DNA of 64,000 nt from Hermodice carunculata (taxonomy: Eukaryota; Annelida; Polychaeta; Eunicida; Amphinomidae), in assembly GCA_964020975.1 (NCBI GenBank), contig OZ026615.1, forward strand, positions 34,278,795-34,342,794, given 5' to 3'. Shown piece after piece: positions 23,565-35,541 of this stretch. How positions within the stretch are numbered: position 1 is the first letter of the stretch; each line of letters begins with the position of its first letter. A model generated the notes under the pieces. That model saw only the letters and a list, made by a program, of their open reading frames with translations. It did no database searches and had not been told where the DNA came from. The position numbers and the translations under genes were made by a program.

Positions 23565-23816
23565 GTAACTCTCTCAGTGCCCACTGTGACTTAAGTCAAA
23601 CTACTAATAGAAAACTTGTTTTGAATTATAATAAGGGTGCTCGGTTCATGTTCCTCATAAAAAGACTGTTCATTCAAGTACCAGTATGCCTGTAGTTACA
23701 CAGAATATAATATTCCAGGTCAACAGCTTTCCTTGGCACACTTTGAGTGCAAGGCACTCAAGCGTGCCGTGGAAAGCTTGTGACTCGGTCCAAAATGTGG
23801 TATGGAAAGAGGTTAA
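23565..23816. mobile_element. TTAA hairpin element, copy 8
   Basis: Left end GTAACTCTCTCAGTGCCCA, right end GTATGGAAAGAGGTTAA; 252 bp. Hairpin CAGCTTTCCTTGGCACACTT ... GCGTGCCGTGGAAAGCTTG with tip GAGTGC / GCACTC. Confidence 0.72.
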
Positions 23817-25046
23817 CTAATTCATGACAGCTTTGTAAAGGGCTTGGTCATTGGGGTTTCCCTTGTTTTGCATTGCCTTGGAAATCTTGCTGAAGCAATC
23901 AGAGGATCAGGTGGACCATGACCCACCAGGCAATGTGAAAACCACTGACCTTTCCACTCTTAGCGTGTTGATACTTGAATGGACGTTTTTTTTTTTGGGG
24001 GGGGGGGGGGGTGAGGAACTTTTATGTGCAATATTAGTGATTTTAACTCTAATTACGCATGAAAAAGTCTCTGGTGTAGAATGAGGTGAAATGCTAGATC
24101 TTAGTCCAGTTCACTTTGGTTCCATTCTTGGCTGGTTGGTGGTGCACTCAGTCAGAAAGTTTAACAACAGTTTTCATTCTATTCTGATGTTGTTTTTTGT
24201 CCATTTGTTTGAAACTTTTTTTTTGGACTTGCGTGTGTAGCTGAGGTTGTGCATAGCATTGTATATGATCCTTTATGAATTATTTTGGTTGATAGATTGG
24301 AAAATTTTTATCATTGTAAGGCAAACCTTTTTGTGTAACGTGTACTTTCAAAACTTTATTTTTGGCTTCAAGCCTGGCATGTACACAATGTTTTTGCCTG
24401 TATGGTGGACATCAGTGAATGTATATAATGTATATGTTTGGGTTGTCCAATCTGTCTATGTTTTTGTGAATTTGAAGATGGGTCAGGAGTCCTCTCTTCT
24501 TCCCCCCCCCCCAAAAAAAAAAAGAAAAGAAAAGAAAAAAAAAAGTGTAATTGAACAACACTGCTGCAACCTGGTGTCACCAATTTGACCATCACCAGAG
24601 CTTTCTGGCCTAGGACAAAAAAAGTAAATAGTAGAGAAGGCCGTGACCCTATTGTAGCTTTCCCAATATGGTAAGCAAAGGAGACCAAGTTGTTGTTTAA
24701 AATGACTTTAAAACAAATCAGTCTTCATTGTTATGGCCTTTTCTATGTAAAACTTACAACACTAAGGATTTGATATTAAACAAAAAAAAGCAATATATGA
24801 TGGTTCAAGTTATGCGGATATGTCAGCTTGACCGAGTGTTTTGATGGTCAGTTTTGGTGTTTTGACATGATATTATGCACCAAATGCAGAAAAAATAAAA
24901 CCATTTTGTATGCAAGCAGTGCTGACATGTGGAAGGAAACGTTTGGAGAAATTTTAATTATTATGCTGGGTAAGAAACCCCAAAATATTTTATGGGGACA
25001 GATTGTGACAAAATAAAAGAATTAAATTGTTTGAACTTTTTGATGT
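23817..25046. other. No gene recognised; G/C and A runs
   Basis: G-run at 23997-24011 and a C-then-A tract at 24502-24544. Open frames here are driven by these tracts. No splice-supported exon seen. Confidence 0.4.
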
Positions 25047-25050
25047 GATT

Positions 25051-25078
25051 CCCCCCCCCCCGCATATAGCGATTACTT

Positions 25079-25129
<51 letters not shown>

Positions 25130-25152
25130 GTGTGTGTGTGTGTGTGTGTGTG
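25051..25152 (+). repeat. C-run and (GT)n microsatellite
   Basis: Ten C at 25051-25060, then about 36 GT units with one interruption at 25080-25152. The His/Thr frame on the opposite strand is its translation. Confidence 0.95.
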
Positions 25153-25164
25153 CCCAGACTGACA

Positions 25165-26145
25165 ATTTTCATGCGATAACTCAAAAAGTTTTGGGGTTAG
25201 GGTTTTTTTATATTTCACATGATTATAGTCCTGAATGAGATTTCGAATGAGTTCGAAGATGGGTGACCTTGACTCAGTTTCCAAGGTCACAGAGCCATTT
25301 TAGTGAATTTGGCTTTCACATGATTAACTTAAGTGTTTTGCATAGGGCTTTCATATTGCATATGCTAATAGTCCTGAAAAAGGTCTTGGACGAGTTTGAA
25401 GATGGGTGGCCTTGACCCAATTCCCAAGGTCACAGCAATTTTTTAGTGAATTTGGTTTTCACGTTGTTGAAAAGTTTTCTGCATGGGGGTTTCATATTGC
25501 ACATGCTTCTAGTCCCACGTAAGGTCTTGGATGAGTTTGGAAATGGATGATCTTGACGTAAATCCCAAGGTCACAGAGCCATTTTAGTGAATTTGATTTT
25601 GATGAGATAACATGAAAAGTTTTATACATAGGGCTTTCATATTGCAGTAGCTTATAGTCCTGAACAAGGTCTCAGACGGATTCGAAGATGGGTGACCTTG
25701 ACTCAATTCTGAAAGTCACAGAGCCATTTTAATGAATTTGGTTTTCACGTGATAACTTAAAAAGCTTTTTTACATAGGCCTGTGAAATAGTGGTAATTGC
25801 AGTCCGACATAAGGTTTTGGACGAGTTTGAAGAGGGGTGACTTTGACCCAATTCCCAAGGTCACAGATTCATTTTAGTGATTTGGTTCTCACACAATAAC
25901 TTGAAAAGTTTCTGACATAGGGGTTTCATATTGCACATGCTTATAGTCCCTGCATGATGCCTCGAAGGAGTCGAAGATGGATGACCCTGACCCAAATCCC
26001 AAGGCCACAGAGCCATCTTAGTGAATTTGGTTTTCACACAATAAGTGGAAAAGTTTTTATCATAATAATAATAAGGGCTGAGACAAGTTCGAAGAAGGAT
26101 CACCTTGACCCAAATCCTAAGGTCACAGAACGGGGGGTGGGGCAT
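25165..26145 (+). repeat. Tandem repeat family R2, about 143-bp units, about 7 copies
   Basis: Each unit carries GGGTGACCTTGACCCAATTC then CCAAGGTCACAGAGCCATTT, and GAATTTGGTTTTCAC, with repeats near 25261, 25403, 25546, 25690, 25836, 25979 and 26097. The units are diverged. A related array is at 38150-38985. Confidence 0.88.
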
Positions 26146-26265
26146 AGATCTAGCAATCTCTGATGGCCTTTAATACTTATGGTTGCAGTTAAATTATATC
26201 CAGAAATTTGAAGACAAAAACAGCAAAACTTTAGAACCATGGGTTATTTCCTTTCAAAAATACTA

Positions 26266-27370
26266 ATTTGTCAGTCAGCAGAGCTATTGGAATCTGTTTG
26301 CATCCCTCATCCATCTGATTGTCCGTCCGTGGTTAGACTTTTTACATTTTAGACTTTGTCTCAAAAACCGCTGCATGGAATGTTTTGATTTTGCACACAA
26401 ATGTTCCCCAGGTGGACCTCCCTGAAGGAGATGATGAAGCAATAATTTTTCCAATTTTACCCTTCGGCCTTATGAGGCCAACGGGTATTGGCGTACCCGG
26501 TGCCGTCCGTCCGTCCGTCGGTCTGTCCATCTGTCCCTCCGTCCCGTGGTTTTACCACCATATCTTCAGAATTTTTTGAGACAGGACTTTCAAATTGCAC
26601 ATGATATTACACTTCTATGTGGCCTACTTTGTGTGCAAGCATAGTTGACCTTGACTTAATTCCCAAGGTCGCACAATGGTCACGTGTTGAGCGACGTTAC
26701 CGCTCTAACTATTGAAAGCCTGCATCTAGCAATCTAAATCTTACACACAAGAAGCTTCATAGAGTGATCTGGAAGCCTATTGAAAATCAAGGTCAAACTG
26801 CTATATTTGACCTACTTTTTGAGGTCAAAGATCAAATGCACAATGGTGATATTGGCATAAGTAAGGAAGTATTTGAGGCAGGTACATGAAATTTTATACA
26901 CACATGTATCATAACCACAAATTGGGTCATGATTCAAAAGTAGGTCACTAGGTCAAGTAATTGGGTCACAGTGACCTATTCATTGAAATTTTGTTTACCA
27001 CCATAACTTCAGAAGCTTATGAGACAGAACTTTCAAATTGCATATGATAGTACACCACTGCAAGCATAATTGACCTTGACCTAACTTTCAAGGTCACACA
27101 GTGGTCAGAAGTTTGCTGAGTGACATTGTGCATCTAGTAATCTAAATCTTAAAACAAAAGAAGCAACATAGGGTGATCTAGAAGGCTATTGAAAGTCAAA
27201 GTTATACCTTTATATTTGACCTAATGTTTTTGAGATCAAAGGTCAAGTGTACAATAGTAGTATTTGTGTAGGTAACTATACCTGATACTATGGGACACTA
27301 TTCCTATTCACTTACAGCAAAAGAGATTGAAGGTGGCCGAAGGGTACCGCGTTCTTTGAATGGTATTTTT
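26266..27370 (+). repeat. Truncated R1-like copy interrupted by TIR element A
   Basis: A head-like GTCAGTCAGCAGAGC at about 26270 and the block TTCCCCAGGTGGACCTCC at about 26404 match a related copy at 28660-28720. The copy is broken at about 26455 by the TIR element 26458-27346. Confidence 0.65.
26458..27346 (+). mobile_element. TIR element A (non-autonomous DNA transposon)
   Basis: Ends TACCCTTCGGCC (26458-26469) and GGCCGAAGGGTA (27335-27346) are perfect 12-bp inverted repeats. The body starts with a GTCCGTCCGTCC tract and contains two related halves, each beginning at TTTACCACCATA..TTCAG and carrying a GACCTTGAC ... AAGGTC block. Homology with element B continues about 20 bp past the right inverted repeat (GTTCTTTGAA), so the true end may be slightly further right. 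It has no coding capacity. Confidence 0.8.
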
Positions 27371-29530
27371 AGCTCAGGTGATCATATCACCTGAGCTTAT
27401 ACCATAGTCTCAAAATCCGTCGTCCGTCCCTTGTACGTCGTCCGTCGTAAACAATTTTCATTTTCAACTTCTTCTCCAAAACCGCAGGGTAGATCTGCTT
27501 CAAACTTGGTGGAAATGTGCCTTGGGTGGGTCTCTACCAAGTTTGTTCAAATGGTCACACTCCAGTGATTTTTGGATTTTTAATGAATTTTTTGTTCTTT
27601 TTTGGGCAAATCTGAAAAAATCTTCTTCTCTGAAACCACTCACCCAAATGTTTTGTTATCACACAGGAACACTCCCTGGGACTCCTAGTTCTTAATTTTT
27701 TCACCAGGTGGCGCTGCAATTTTTTCTGATTTTTTATGAATTTTTGTGTGTTACAGCTATTCACTCAGATTAAGCTGAAACAAGGTCGATATGTTCCTTG
27801 TAGAAGGGTCAAACAAAGTTGTACACTATGTGGGAATCCTGCGGATTCCTGATTTTTAACGATTTTTTCAATACGGGTATTTACCAGTCAATGCAGCTTT
27901 CCTATTGGTTACTATGGAAGTCAATGAGCAGCATTCTAATGCTAATTCACATTTTTGACTTCTTCTCCAAAACCGTCATCCAGATTAACTTCAAACTTGC
28001 TGGCAATGTACCTTGGATGCATTTTGGGTACTTTTTGGTAAATGCATATATTCTGATAGTTTACTATGTAAATCAATTGGCCTCTGATACAGATTCACAT
28101 TTTCAACTTTTCCGAAGAAACCGTCAGCCAGATTTACTTCATATTTGGTTGCAATGTTACTGTAGTGGGTTTCCACCAAGTTTGTTCAAATGGTCAACTT
28201 GTGATTCACCTGAGCACAGGATCCGTCCTGATCCTCTAGTTTATGAATTTTTTAATAAATTTGAAAAAAAAATTAAAATCTTTTCATCTCAAGAACTACT
28301 GGCCAATTGCTTTGATATTGCAAATAGGGTCACCTGGGATCACCTTGTTCTTTTTTTGGCCGCCAAGTAGTGCTCCAATTTTTTTCATATGTTCTTATGA
28401 GTTTTTGTGTATTAAACCTATTCTTGTCCAGAATGGCAGAACAGACTTGCTTAAAATTTTATCAGAATATAATTTGACTTTAGACAATGAAAGTTTGCGA
28501 AAATGATATGGATATTTGTAAATTTTTGATGAAGTTATTGGAAATCAAAGTTTGCCATCGTGGGTAAGTATTACCATTGTATAGTATATATGGCCATTGC
28601 ATTTACATTTTTGACTTTTTCTCAAAAAGGGGTGCTTGGAATGTTTTGATTTTGCACAAGGGTGTTCCCCAGGTGGACCTCAAGCAAGGAGATGATGATG
28701 AATAATTTTTCTATTTTTTTAGGAATTTTTTTAATTGATTTAAAAAAAATATTTTTTTTTTCATCTCAAGAACTACTTTGTCAAATGCTTTGATATTACA
28801 CATAGGGTCACCTGGGGTCACGTAGTTTTTATTTTGGCCACCGGGTGGTGCCACAATATTTTCTTATTTTTTCAATGAATTTTTTGTGTGTTAAGGGTAT
28901 TTTTGACTTATTCTCCAGAATCGCTGAACAGAATTGTGTAAAATTTTATAAGAATAAAATTTGACTTTAGACAATGAAAGTTTGTGAAAATGATATGGAT
29001 ATATGTTAATTTTTGATGAAGTTATGGGAAATCAAACTTTGTGACCATAGTGACCTTTGTGACTTGTCAGTCAGCTGAGGTTATGTTATGACTAGCCATC
29101 TTTTATCCGTCTGTCTGTCTTTGATCTACAAGTCTGTCACTAAACAATTGTAATCTGTAGAACTTCAATTGTTTAGTGAGGGACTTGTAGAAGTCTGGTA
29201 CTTGCATTTGATACTCTATAACAGTGATTCAATCACTTAACACTAACTTATTAATTTGATAATGTTCCAGATTTATAGATATCACAAAAATGATATAGGC
29301 CTTCTTTCTACTTTTGCTATAAACTCAGCTGATGAACTAGTCAGAAGAACCAAAATAGTGATAGGCCTACCAATTCTCTTTTTATATTTTGCAGGTCTCT
29401 ACTAAGGTGGTTCAAATGGTCATGCTCCAGTGATTTTTAAAACTTTTTGTGATTTAAAAAAAATAAATATAAAATACTTCTTAGCCAAATGCTTGGAAAT
29501 TGCCCAGTGACACATCTTGGTAAACCTCAC
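27371..29530 (+). repeat. Mosaic of R1-related copies
   Basis: Begins with a palindromic head (AGCTCAGGTGAT-CAT-ATCACCTGAGCT, 27371-27397) and CCGTCC tract, with internal units at 27460 and 27945 including a CTCF-like site at 27701-27714. Diverged related segments follow at 28240-28500 and 28590-29050, then another head (CAGTCAGCTGAGGTTATG) at about 29069. R1 body resumes at about 29395 (GGTCTCTACTAAGGTGG). Confidence 0.7.
29126..29190. repeat. 25-bp inverted repeat hairpin
   Basis: CTACAAGTCTGTCACTAAAC... at 29126-29150 and its inverse ending GTTTAGTGAGGGACTTGTAG at 29166-29190 pair with two mismatches over 25 bases around a 15-base loop. It lies where an R1 head stops and about 200 bp of foreign sequence begins, so it may be one end of an inserted element. 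Confidence 0.7.
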
Positions 29531-32080
29531 TTGGTTCTACTTGCTGGCTGGCCAAATGTTTCTTGTGGCTGGGTCCACAACATTGTTCACTAAAAATACA
29601 AGGAAACAACCTGTGAGGCTTCAAAGTATTTATCATCAATTACTGTGCATGAAACAGAGCCTTTTCACAAAACCACACTGAACACATGTACATTAATTTA
29701 CCTCATCATTATCTGTACTGCAGGACTCCTTGATAAATGAAGCATGAAATGAATAGAAATTTGATGAAATACGCACACTCAGTGGTTTAATTTGAGAACA
29801 CCCAGAATTGGTAATTCTTCCCCAGCAGCGAGTCCATTTATCTTGGCGGAGTTCAGACCTACTGGTAGGTCTCATGGCACAGTGCAAGCTGCTTCACTGT
29901 CAACCTTGTACTGTTATACCCTCTGTCAATGTTGAGTAGACACTCTTTGGCCAGCCAAGACCTTTGATGATGAGAGTGCACAGATTTATGAAATAAAACT
30001 ACCTGGCTATTAATATTATAAAGTCATATGCACATCATATTAATTTAGGGGTTCAAGACATCGGGCCAGTTTTTGTACTGTTGCGGGGCAGTGTGTCCCG
30101 ACTTACATCTGCTACTTTTGATGTTGGTTACAGTTTTTTGTTCTAATGGTTTAAATCTGTACCAAAATAGAGGGCATGGGGGCAGCTGCTGAAGTCTGGT
30201 GTCTGTTGTAAATTTGCGGTGGTCAGATGACGTGTGACCTTCATTGAGATCAAGGACCCTTCACGGTGACATTGCAACCCCTATTTCCTTTCCGTATCAG
30301 TTTAAACCTTCCAGCGATATTTTGGGATTCATCACTCAAAAGTAATTTCAAACAGTTTGCAGCATCTGCCTCGAAGGCCCAGGACCTAATGAGGTTATTA
30401 GTACAGTCTTTTTGTGTGGCTTTTCAATGCTTCTGTTTGTACTTAGTGCCAAAAGCATCATGTTGAACACATATTACACATGTATAACAACCTCAATGAT
30501 CCTTCAACTTTTATGTCTGTATGCAGATTGGAATAACGTGCAAGAGTATGTGTTAATTGTCATCACAATGAATGGATCAATTTTCAGATTGTTGTTTTAG
30601 ATCTGCCAAAAGTAGAAGATGAAACCATGATGTGAAAACTTTTGTGGTTTTTTTTCTTTCTTTTTTTTTTTGAGATTGTATGAAATTTGGGTAGAAAGAT
30701 ATGTTATCTATCATGTATGTAAATAGTGAAGTTCTAATTCTAACAAAAGGGAAAGAAAGCATTGTTCTAATTCAGCATTGTGTTCAATAGATGTCAGCTG
30801 TGTGGATGCATGAATACTGATGGCTGACCGTGCAGACCTACTGGTATGGTTAATTGACAAGTTAATGTTGATATATCTATGGTACTTATTCCATTGTTAC
30901 ATTTTGGTCAAGTGAAAACTAATTTTATAAGTAATCTATTGAGGCTAAAATCATATTGTTAATTTTTGTGAAGTAAGTCCAGCCTGCAAAAATGAATGGG
31001 TTGTAATTTTTGGAACTATGTCAAAACATTCATCGTTTTGCAACCCCACTCCGTTTGTGGCAGGAAGACAGAGTTTAATCTTTGAAGTTTTTTTTTTCTT
31101 ACTATTTTAATTATGATAATGTAGCTAAAATATCTCCAAACAAATCATTTTAAAGTAGATATTTCTCACTAAAAACTTTTAATTCTTTGTATCCGTTGGA
31201 TATACTGACATTATGATACCACCGCACATATGTATATCTTTGACATTATAGATATGCTAAAAAATGAGTTGCCCAAGGGTGGTTCCTTACGGCAGCAATA
31301 TAAATCATGTTTCACTTCCACGGCCACTTCCAGATGTACATCAAAAGAAATATGGGAAATTTGAATTTTTAAAAAAAGTCGTAGGTAGACAAGAAGATGG
31401 GCTGTAGAGATAGTAGAGACTAAAGGTCAAGGCCATAAGTGTGATAAATATCTCTTTAAAGAGAGAAAAAACACTCAAGACTAAGTTGATGCACGAATAT
31501 TGCCACGGGGGGAGGCTATTACTTTTAACAAGGCCTCACAAATTAAAAAAAATCAATTTTATGTGTTTGTTTAAGGACAGTTAGCTAGGTGACATTTATA
31601 AGTGGTTGATATATGGACGAGGTGGATTCTTAAACAGTGAAAGAGGTTTGTTCAATAGTCTTAGAATAACAATGCCTGTAGACCACCATAAGTAGTGTTC
31701 GTAGGGTAAATGAGAGAATTCTTGTGGCTAATACCTTGAGCCACTTTGTGGTGAGTCACTTCTGTCATGGAAAATGGTCAATTTTTGGCCTGTTTTGTGC
31801 AATTTTGCTATAATTTTTTTGGATAATCATCCTTTTTAAAGTACTAATTTGGGGGGAGGGAGGGGGGTCATGAAATTTAGTACCCGAAGTACTAATTCAA
31901 AAATGATGATAATGTTGATTCATCCCTTAGATAAAACCTGCTTTTAGATAACAATTGTATTTTTTGTGGGCAAGTGTTCTTTAATACCCATGCAACAAGT
32001 TTTGGAAAGTAAAACTTTAAAATTAATCTGATTATTGAAATACTGAGGTTCGATCTCCTCGGAAAGGCTGAAGCTATAAA
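29531..32080. other. No gene recognised
   Basis: Mostly unique AT-rich sequence. A weak exon-like piece at 30287-30372 was considered and rejected. G-run at 31850-31867. Confidence 0.4.
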
Positions 32081-32089
32081 GTGAGCAGA

Positions 32090-32330
32090 AATAACTTGAA
32101 GCCAATTTCCGACATTTGGGCACACCAAACTTTCTGCACATGACAGGACTTTCTTGATCATCTGTTGTAAAATGTGTATATGTTTTATGACCTTGGAACG
32201 GCCGGGTCTCGAACCAGCAACCTTCGTGTTTGGGTTTACAACCAATGGAGTGTGACCTGAGTAGGAACCTACGCAAACAAACCAAAGTGTGGTCTTTTCA
32301 GTTGCACTAGTACTGCCAAACAACATTGGT
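32090..32330 (-). mobile_element. Possible tRNA-derived SINE or tRNA relic
   Basis: On the - strand, GCTGGTTCGAGACCCGGC at about 32197-32214 contains a perfect RNA polymerase III B box (GGTTCGAGACC), preceded by TCCATTGGTTGTAAACCCA, which resembles a decayed D/anticodon region. The T stem is imperfect, so it is not a functional tRNA. Sequence downstream (to about 32090) may be the SINE body. Confidence 0.4.
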
Positions 32331-33739
32331 AAAATGAGATTTAATTTATTGCATGTCATAAACGCAACCTAGCAGTTAACCTTCCGACAATTGGGCACCT
32401 GAATCCATTAGTAAATTTCAAGTCTTAGCAGAACAAACTCAGTCACTTTCGTTCACAGAAATGGAAAATGTAGAGCCTAAGAATAGCTTTTTTCTTTGCA
32501 AAAACATATGTTTATGGCCAGCATTAATGAGAAATAAGCTGATGTTTAATATATGTATATTTTCTTTTCTTTGAGCTGTTTGCTTTACAAAGTCTGCTAC
32601 CCCCGGGCTCTTTTAAAAAACTGCACATATTATTTATGATATATGGTAATAGCGATTGCACCTCAAACATGTATGAATGGTGCGATGAAAGCCTCTTCTC
32701 CTCGGTGTTTTTTTTTCTGTCTAGATGCAAAAAATGCGTGAGACACACGCAACAAAAGGCCTATTAGATTGCTACGTACATGTTTTTATTCATTGTACAA
32801 TGTATAAAACATGTTCTAGTTTGAGTGAAAAGAGTTCATGTTTGCATGAACTTCTGCACTTCCAGTGACTATACCCTGTAGCATGTTTGATGTGCTGTAT
32901 TACCTCAAAAAAAAACACACACACACACACAACCCAGGTGTGCCCGAAGACAAATTTATACAATGTATCTACTTTTACTGGCTAGTAATTGCAAGCCTTA
33001 TGACACATCTGATACATGCATGTTCTAGCCTGACATAGACAGAACACAATGAGGCATATAGGCCCAAAGGTTTGCTGGCATTAAGGCCTACAAGTTGGCT
33101 CTAAGTTCTGGATTGGTAACGGTAGGCATGACAGTGTATGCGAGTATTTTGTTGATATGTCCCACACACATATTGGTAACTGTACACGTACAGTGTATAT
33201 GAAGTTATTACTGATATAGCCCACACATATACCTGAAGGAGGGCCAAGAGTGTGGTATATCAGGCACCATGCTCCGCACATGGGAATAACTCTCTTCATG
33301 AGTGACTGAACCATCCAGTATATAGTTGGGTGCTTCAGTGAGAGTTGAAGACATTGGGTTTCACCAGCTTTTGGTGTTGATGTTGCTTTTGGTGTTGATG
33401 TTGCTTTTGGTGTTGATGTTGGGGGTGTGGGGTCTGATCCCAAGTGAGTACATGTAAAGTAACTTCTTTCTTTTTTTTCAATACCGATACTTTATAAGTT
33501 CTGATTGGCTATTATAATTAAGGTGAACTGTGTTTATGACACACTGTACCATCACTTTTTGTTGTGCTTTGATGTTTTCCTCTGGCTGCACGTCACTGTT
33601 GATGTGTTTTGCCATGTTGCCTGCTAAACCAGACCTTCTGGAACCTGTAATCTAAATGGTGATACCAGTGACATGGATCAAGTTATAATGGTCCTACAGA
33701 CACAGCAACAGCCCATCCAGCAAAGCAGGCAATTACCTC
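32331..33739. other. No gene recognised; short tandem repeats
   Basis: (AC)n at about 32915-32931 and three 18-bp units (GTTGATGTTGCTTTTGGT) at about 33366-33424, which give a repeating Thr-Pro-Lys-Ala frame on the - strand. Confidence 0.45.
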
Positions 33740-33950
33740 TTATCTCTTTCCTGCTCAAATTGTCCAAAAGCACCAAATGTTAAATTTTCTCTGCTTGCTT
33801 ATTTCCCTTTCCCCCTTATATTAAGAGTCAACAGCTTTCCTCGGCACGGGTTGGGCAAGTGCCCAACCCATGCCGAGGAAAGCTGTTGACCTGGGTCATG
33901 TTGTCTTGACAGGTCTCATCTTCAATTCTCAGTCAAATTGTTTTTCATTG
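33740..33950. mobile_element. TTAA hairpin element, copy 9
   Basis: A 30-bp stem (33827-33856 with 33861-33890) has only one mismatch and a 4-base loop: outer part GTCAACAGCTTTCC / GGAAAGCTGTTGAC, tip GGCACGGGTTGGGC / GCCCAACCCATGCC. The left end TTATCTCTTTCCTG is recognisable; the right end is approximate. Confidence 0.7.
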
Positions 33951-34029
33951 CTGTTGAAATCAGTTGAAAACGCTGAAGCAGACGACATTTGACCACCAGC
34001 CGGTTTTGGCTGGTTTAAGGGGGAAAGGG

Positions 34030-34177
34030 TTATTAAACACTTTGTTGATATAGAACACGAGACCTATTATGATGGCGCTTTTCGGGCCAAAAGCTTCCCG
34101 TGGTTGGGCACATTGGGCAAAGCCTATACCAAAGAAATCAGTTGAATCAGTCTTAGTTTTACCTGGAAAAGGGTTAA
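34030..34177. mobile_element. TTAA hairpin element, copy 10 (partial)
   Basis: Right end TACCTGGAAAAGGGTTAA at 34160-34177 matches the CCCTTTCC subfamily. The hairpin remnant (CGTGGTTGGGCACATTGGGC) is worn. It is close to or abutting copy 9, so the left boundary is uncertain. Confidence 0.5.
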
Positions 34178-35445
34178 GCATAGTGGCTAAGAAATAACAA
34201 GAGGTAGTTGTCAAGTCTGTCTCATGGTGTATGTGTACATTTGTAAGAGGGTTTCATTTGAGAATCATTCTTAAAGACTCTCAACTGGGTAATGACATAA
34301 GCTTATAGTAGTCTTTACAATGCCAGGATAGAGCTAATAATCAAGTGATTTACACCACTCTACCTGTATAGAATCTTCTGGCAGCTTTATACTGGCCATC
34401 ATGGTAAACTATTTGTAAATATGGTCCCAGCTGTTTGCACAGGAAGTTTAGACTTCTGCTGCTTGAGAGGAAAAATGGGGATATCTGCATACAATGCAAT
34501 TCATTTTTCATTTGGTCTTGTTCTGTAATTCTGAAAATTGTTTCATGCAAAAAAAAAAAGCCTTTGTGCACAGGGTTTCCTGTTCTTTAGATGTTTTGCC
34601 TGTCACCAGAATGAACTATCGTATGAAACAAAACCAATTATTTCACATGCATTTGAAATTGAAAAAAAAAAAAAATCAATTTTAAATCCTGGTACACACA
34701 GCATCAGTTTTACAAATTCAATAAACTTAAATTTAGCAGCTTCTGATCATAAAAGTATAATTTTGAGCCGTGCTGGAAATGAAAGTCAACAGGGTTGTGT
34801 ACAGGATTTGTCATAGTGCTGTTGTCCATCTCACATAAGCCTACCCCTACCACGCAAGAATGGTCATATTAGACGGGTGGCCTTTCTTGATATTGACGAT
34901 ACAGTAGAAATGGACACTTTCTTCAGAGGTCGATGTTGCCTTTGGAAAGGGGAGTCCTGCTACTAGGGAGGGCCCATTGTATATACCAAGTGTAATTACA
35001 TTTAGTAAATGTATATGCACGTGTACATGTGAGTAATTTACCAAAATAGTCAGCAGAGCAAAAACGAACAAAATAACACAAAACTGAAACTTTAAAAAGT
35101 CATAAATTTGTTCAGAGACATAGTCTTCACTGGAAATTTTTAGTTAAAAAAAAAATACATCTTATGCTGAAGTCAGTATTTTCTTTGGATCAGAGGTCTA
35201 CCCCCAATGAAAAGTATATCAATAATTAACTGAATTCAACCTTCATTCACTTGACACATTATTTTGAAATAAATAAAAAAAATATGGTGTTCTGGAAACT
35301 TTTTATTTATTTGTAATAAGACACTGCCCATAATTTTTAAATAAATGAGAAAAACGTAGTGTTCTGGAAAGTTTTTATTTGCAATAAGATGCTGTCTCCA
35401 GATTACCTGATTGTGAAGGAAAAAATATCACTCCTTCTATTTCAG
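34178..35445. other. No gene recognised
   Basis: AT-rich with short A-runs at 34550-34560 and 34662-34674. Two related segments with TTCTGGAAA.TTTTTATTT near 35292 and 35364 suggest a small local duplication (period about 72). Confidence 0.4.
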
Positions 35446-35541
35446 ATCCCAAAAGGAAGGTAAGAAAGATACTACGAAAATGGACAAACAATGAAGAAGC
35501 AAAGGACAGTCACACAGGCACTTACCACTGCCTGTATTTGG
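35446..35541 (+). CDS. Candidate internal exon inside dioxygenase intron 1, unknown product
   Basis: Strong acceptor (CACTCCTTCTATTTCAG) and strong donor (TTGG, then GTAAGC) bracket 96 bases reading DPKRKVRKILRKWTNNEEAK then DSHTGTYHCLYLG, phase 1 to phase 1. The basic helix-like start followed by a DSHTGTYHC stretch recalls the end of an immunoglobulin fold (DxGxYxC), but one motif is not enough to call it. It cannot be a dioxygenase exon: that intron is phase 2 and inclusion would give a stop after about 15 codons. It is phase-compatible with the candidate terminal exon at 41322-41374. It could be a nested gene, a poison exon, or chance. Confidence 0.4.

Noticed and set aside
24961-25290. 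Frames rich in His-Thr repeats on the - strand
   Set aside because: Direct translation of the GT microsatellite.
27819-28370. 183-residue + strand frame, the longest in the window
   Set aside because: It lies wholly within R1-type repeat units, and the same sequence in sister copies is not open; a chance frame in repeat DNA.
30287-30372. Exon-like piece on + strand (LNLPAIFWDSSLKSNFKQFA ...), phase 2 to 2, which would fit the dioxygenase intron phase
   Set aside because: The donor (ATGAG then GTTATT) is weak, and inclusion would insert about 29 residues between LRWQEDATE and TYNATWLR, breaking a spacing conserved in the family. Open frames this short are common here.
33081-33443. 120-residue - strand frame with repeated ATSTPK
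   Set aside because: Caused by three 18-bp tandem units; no splice or homology support.
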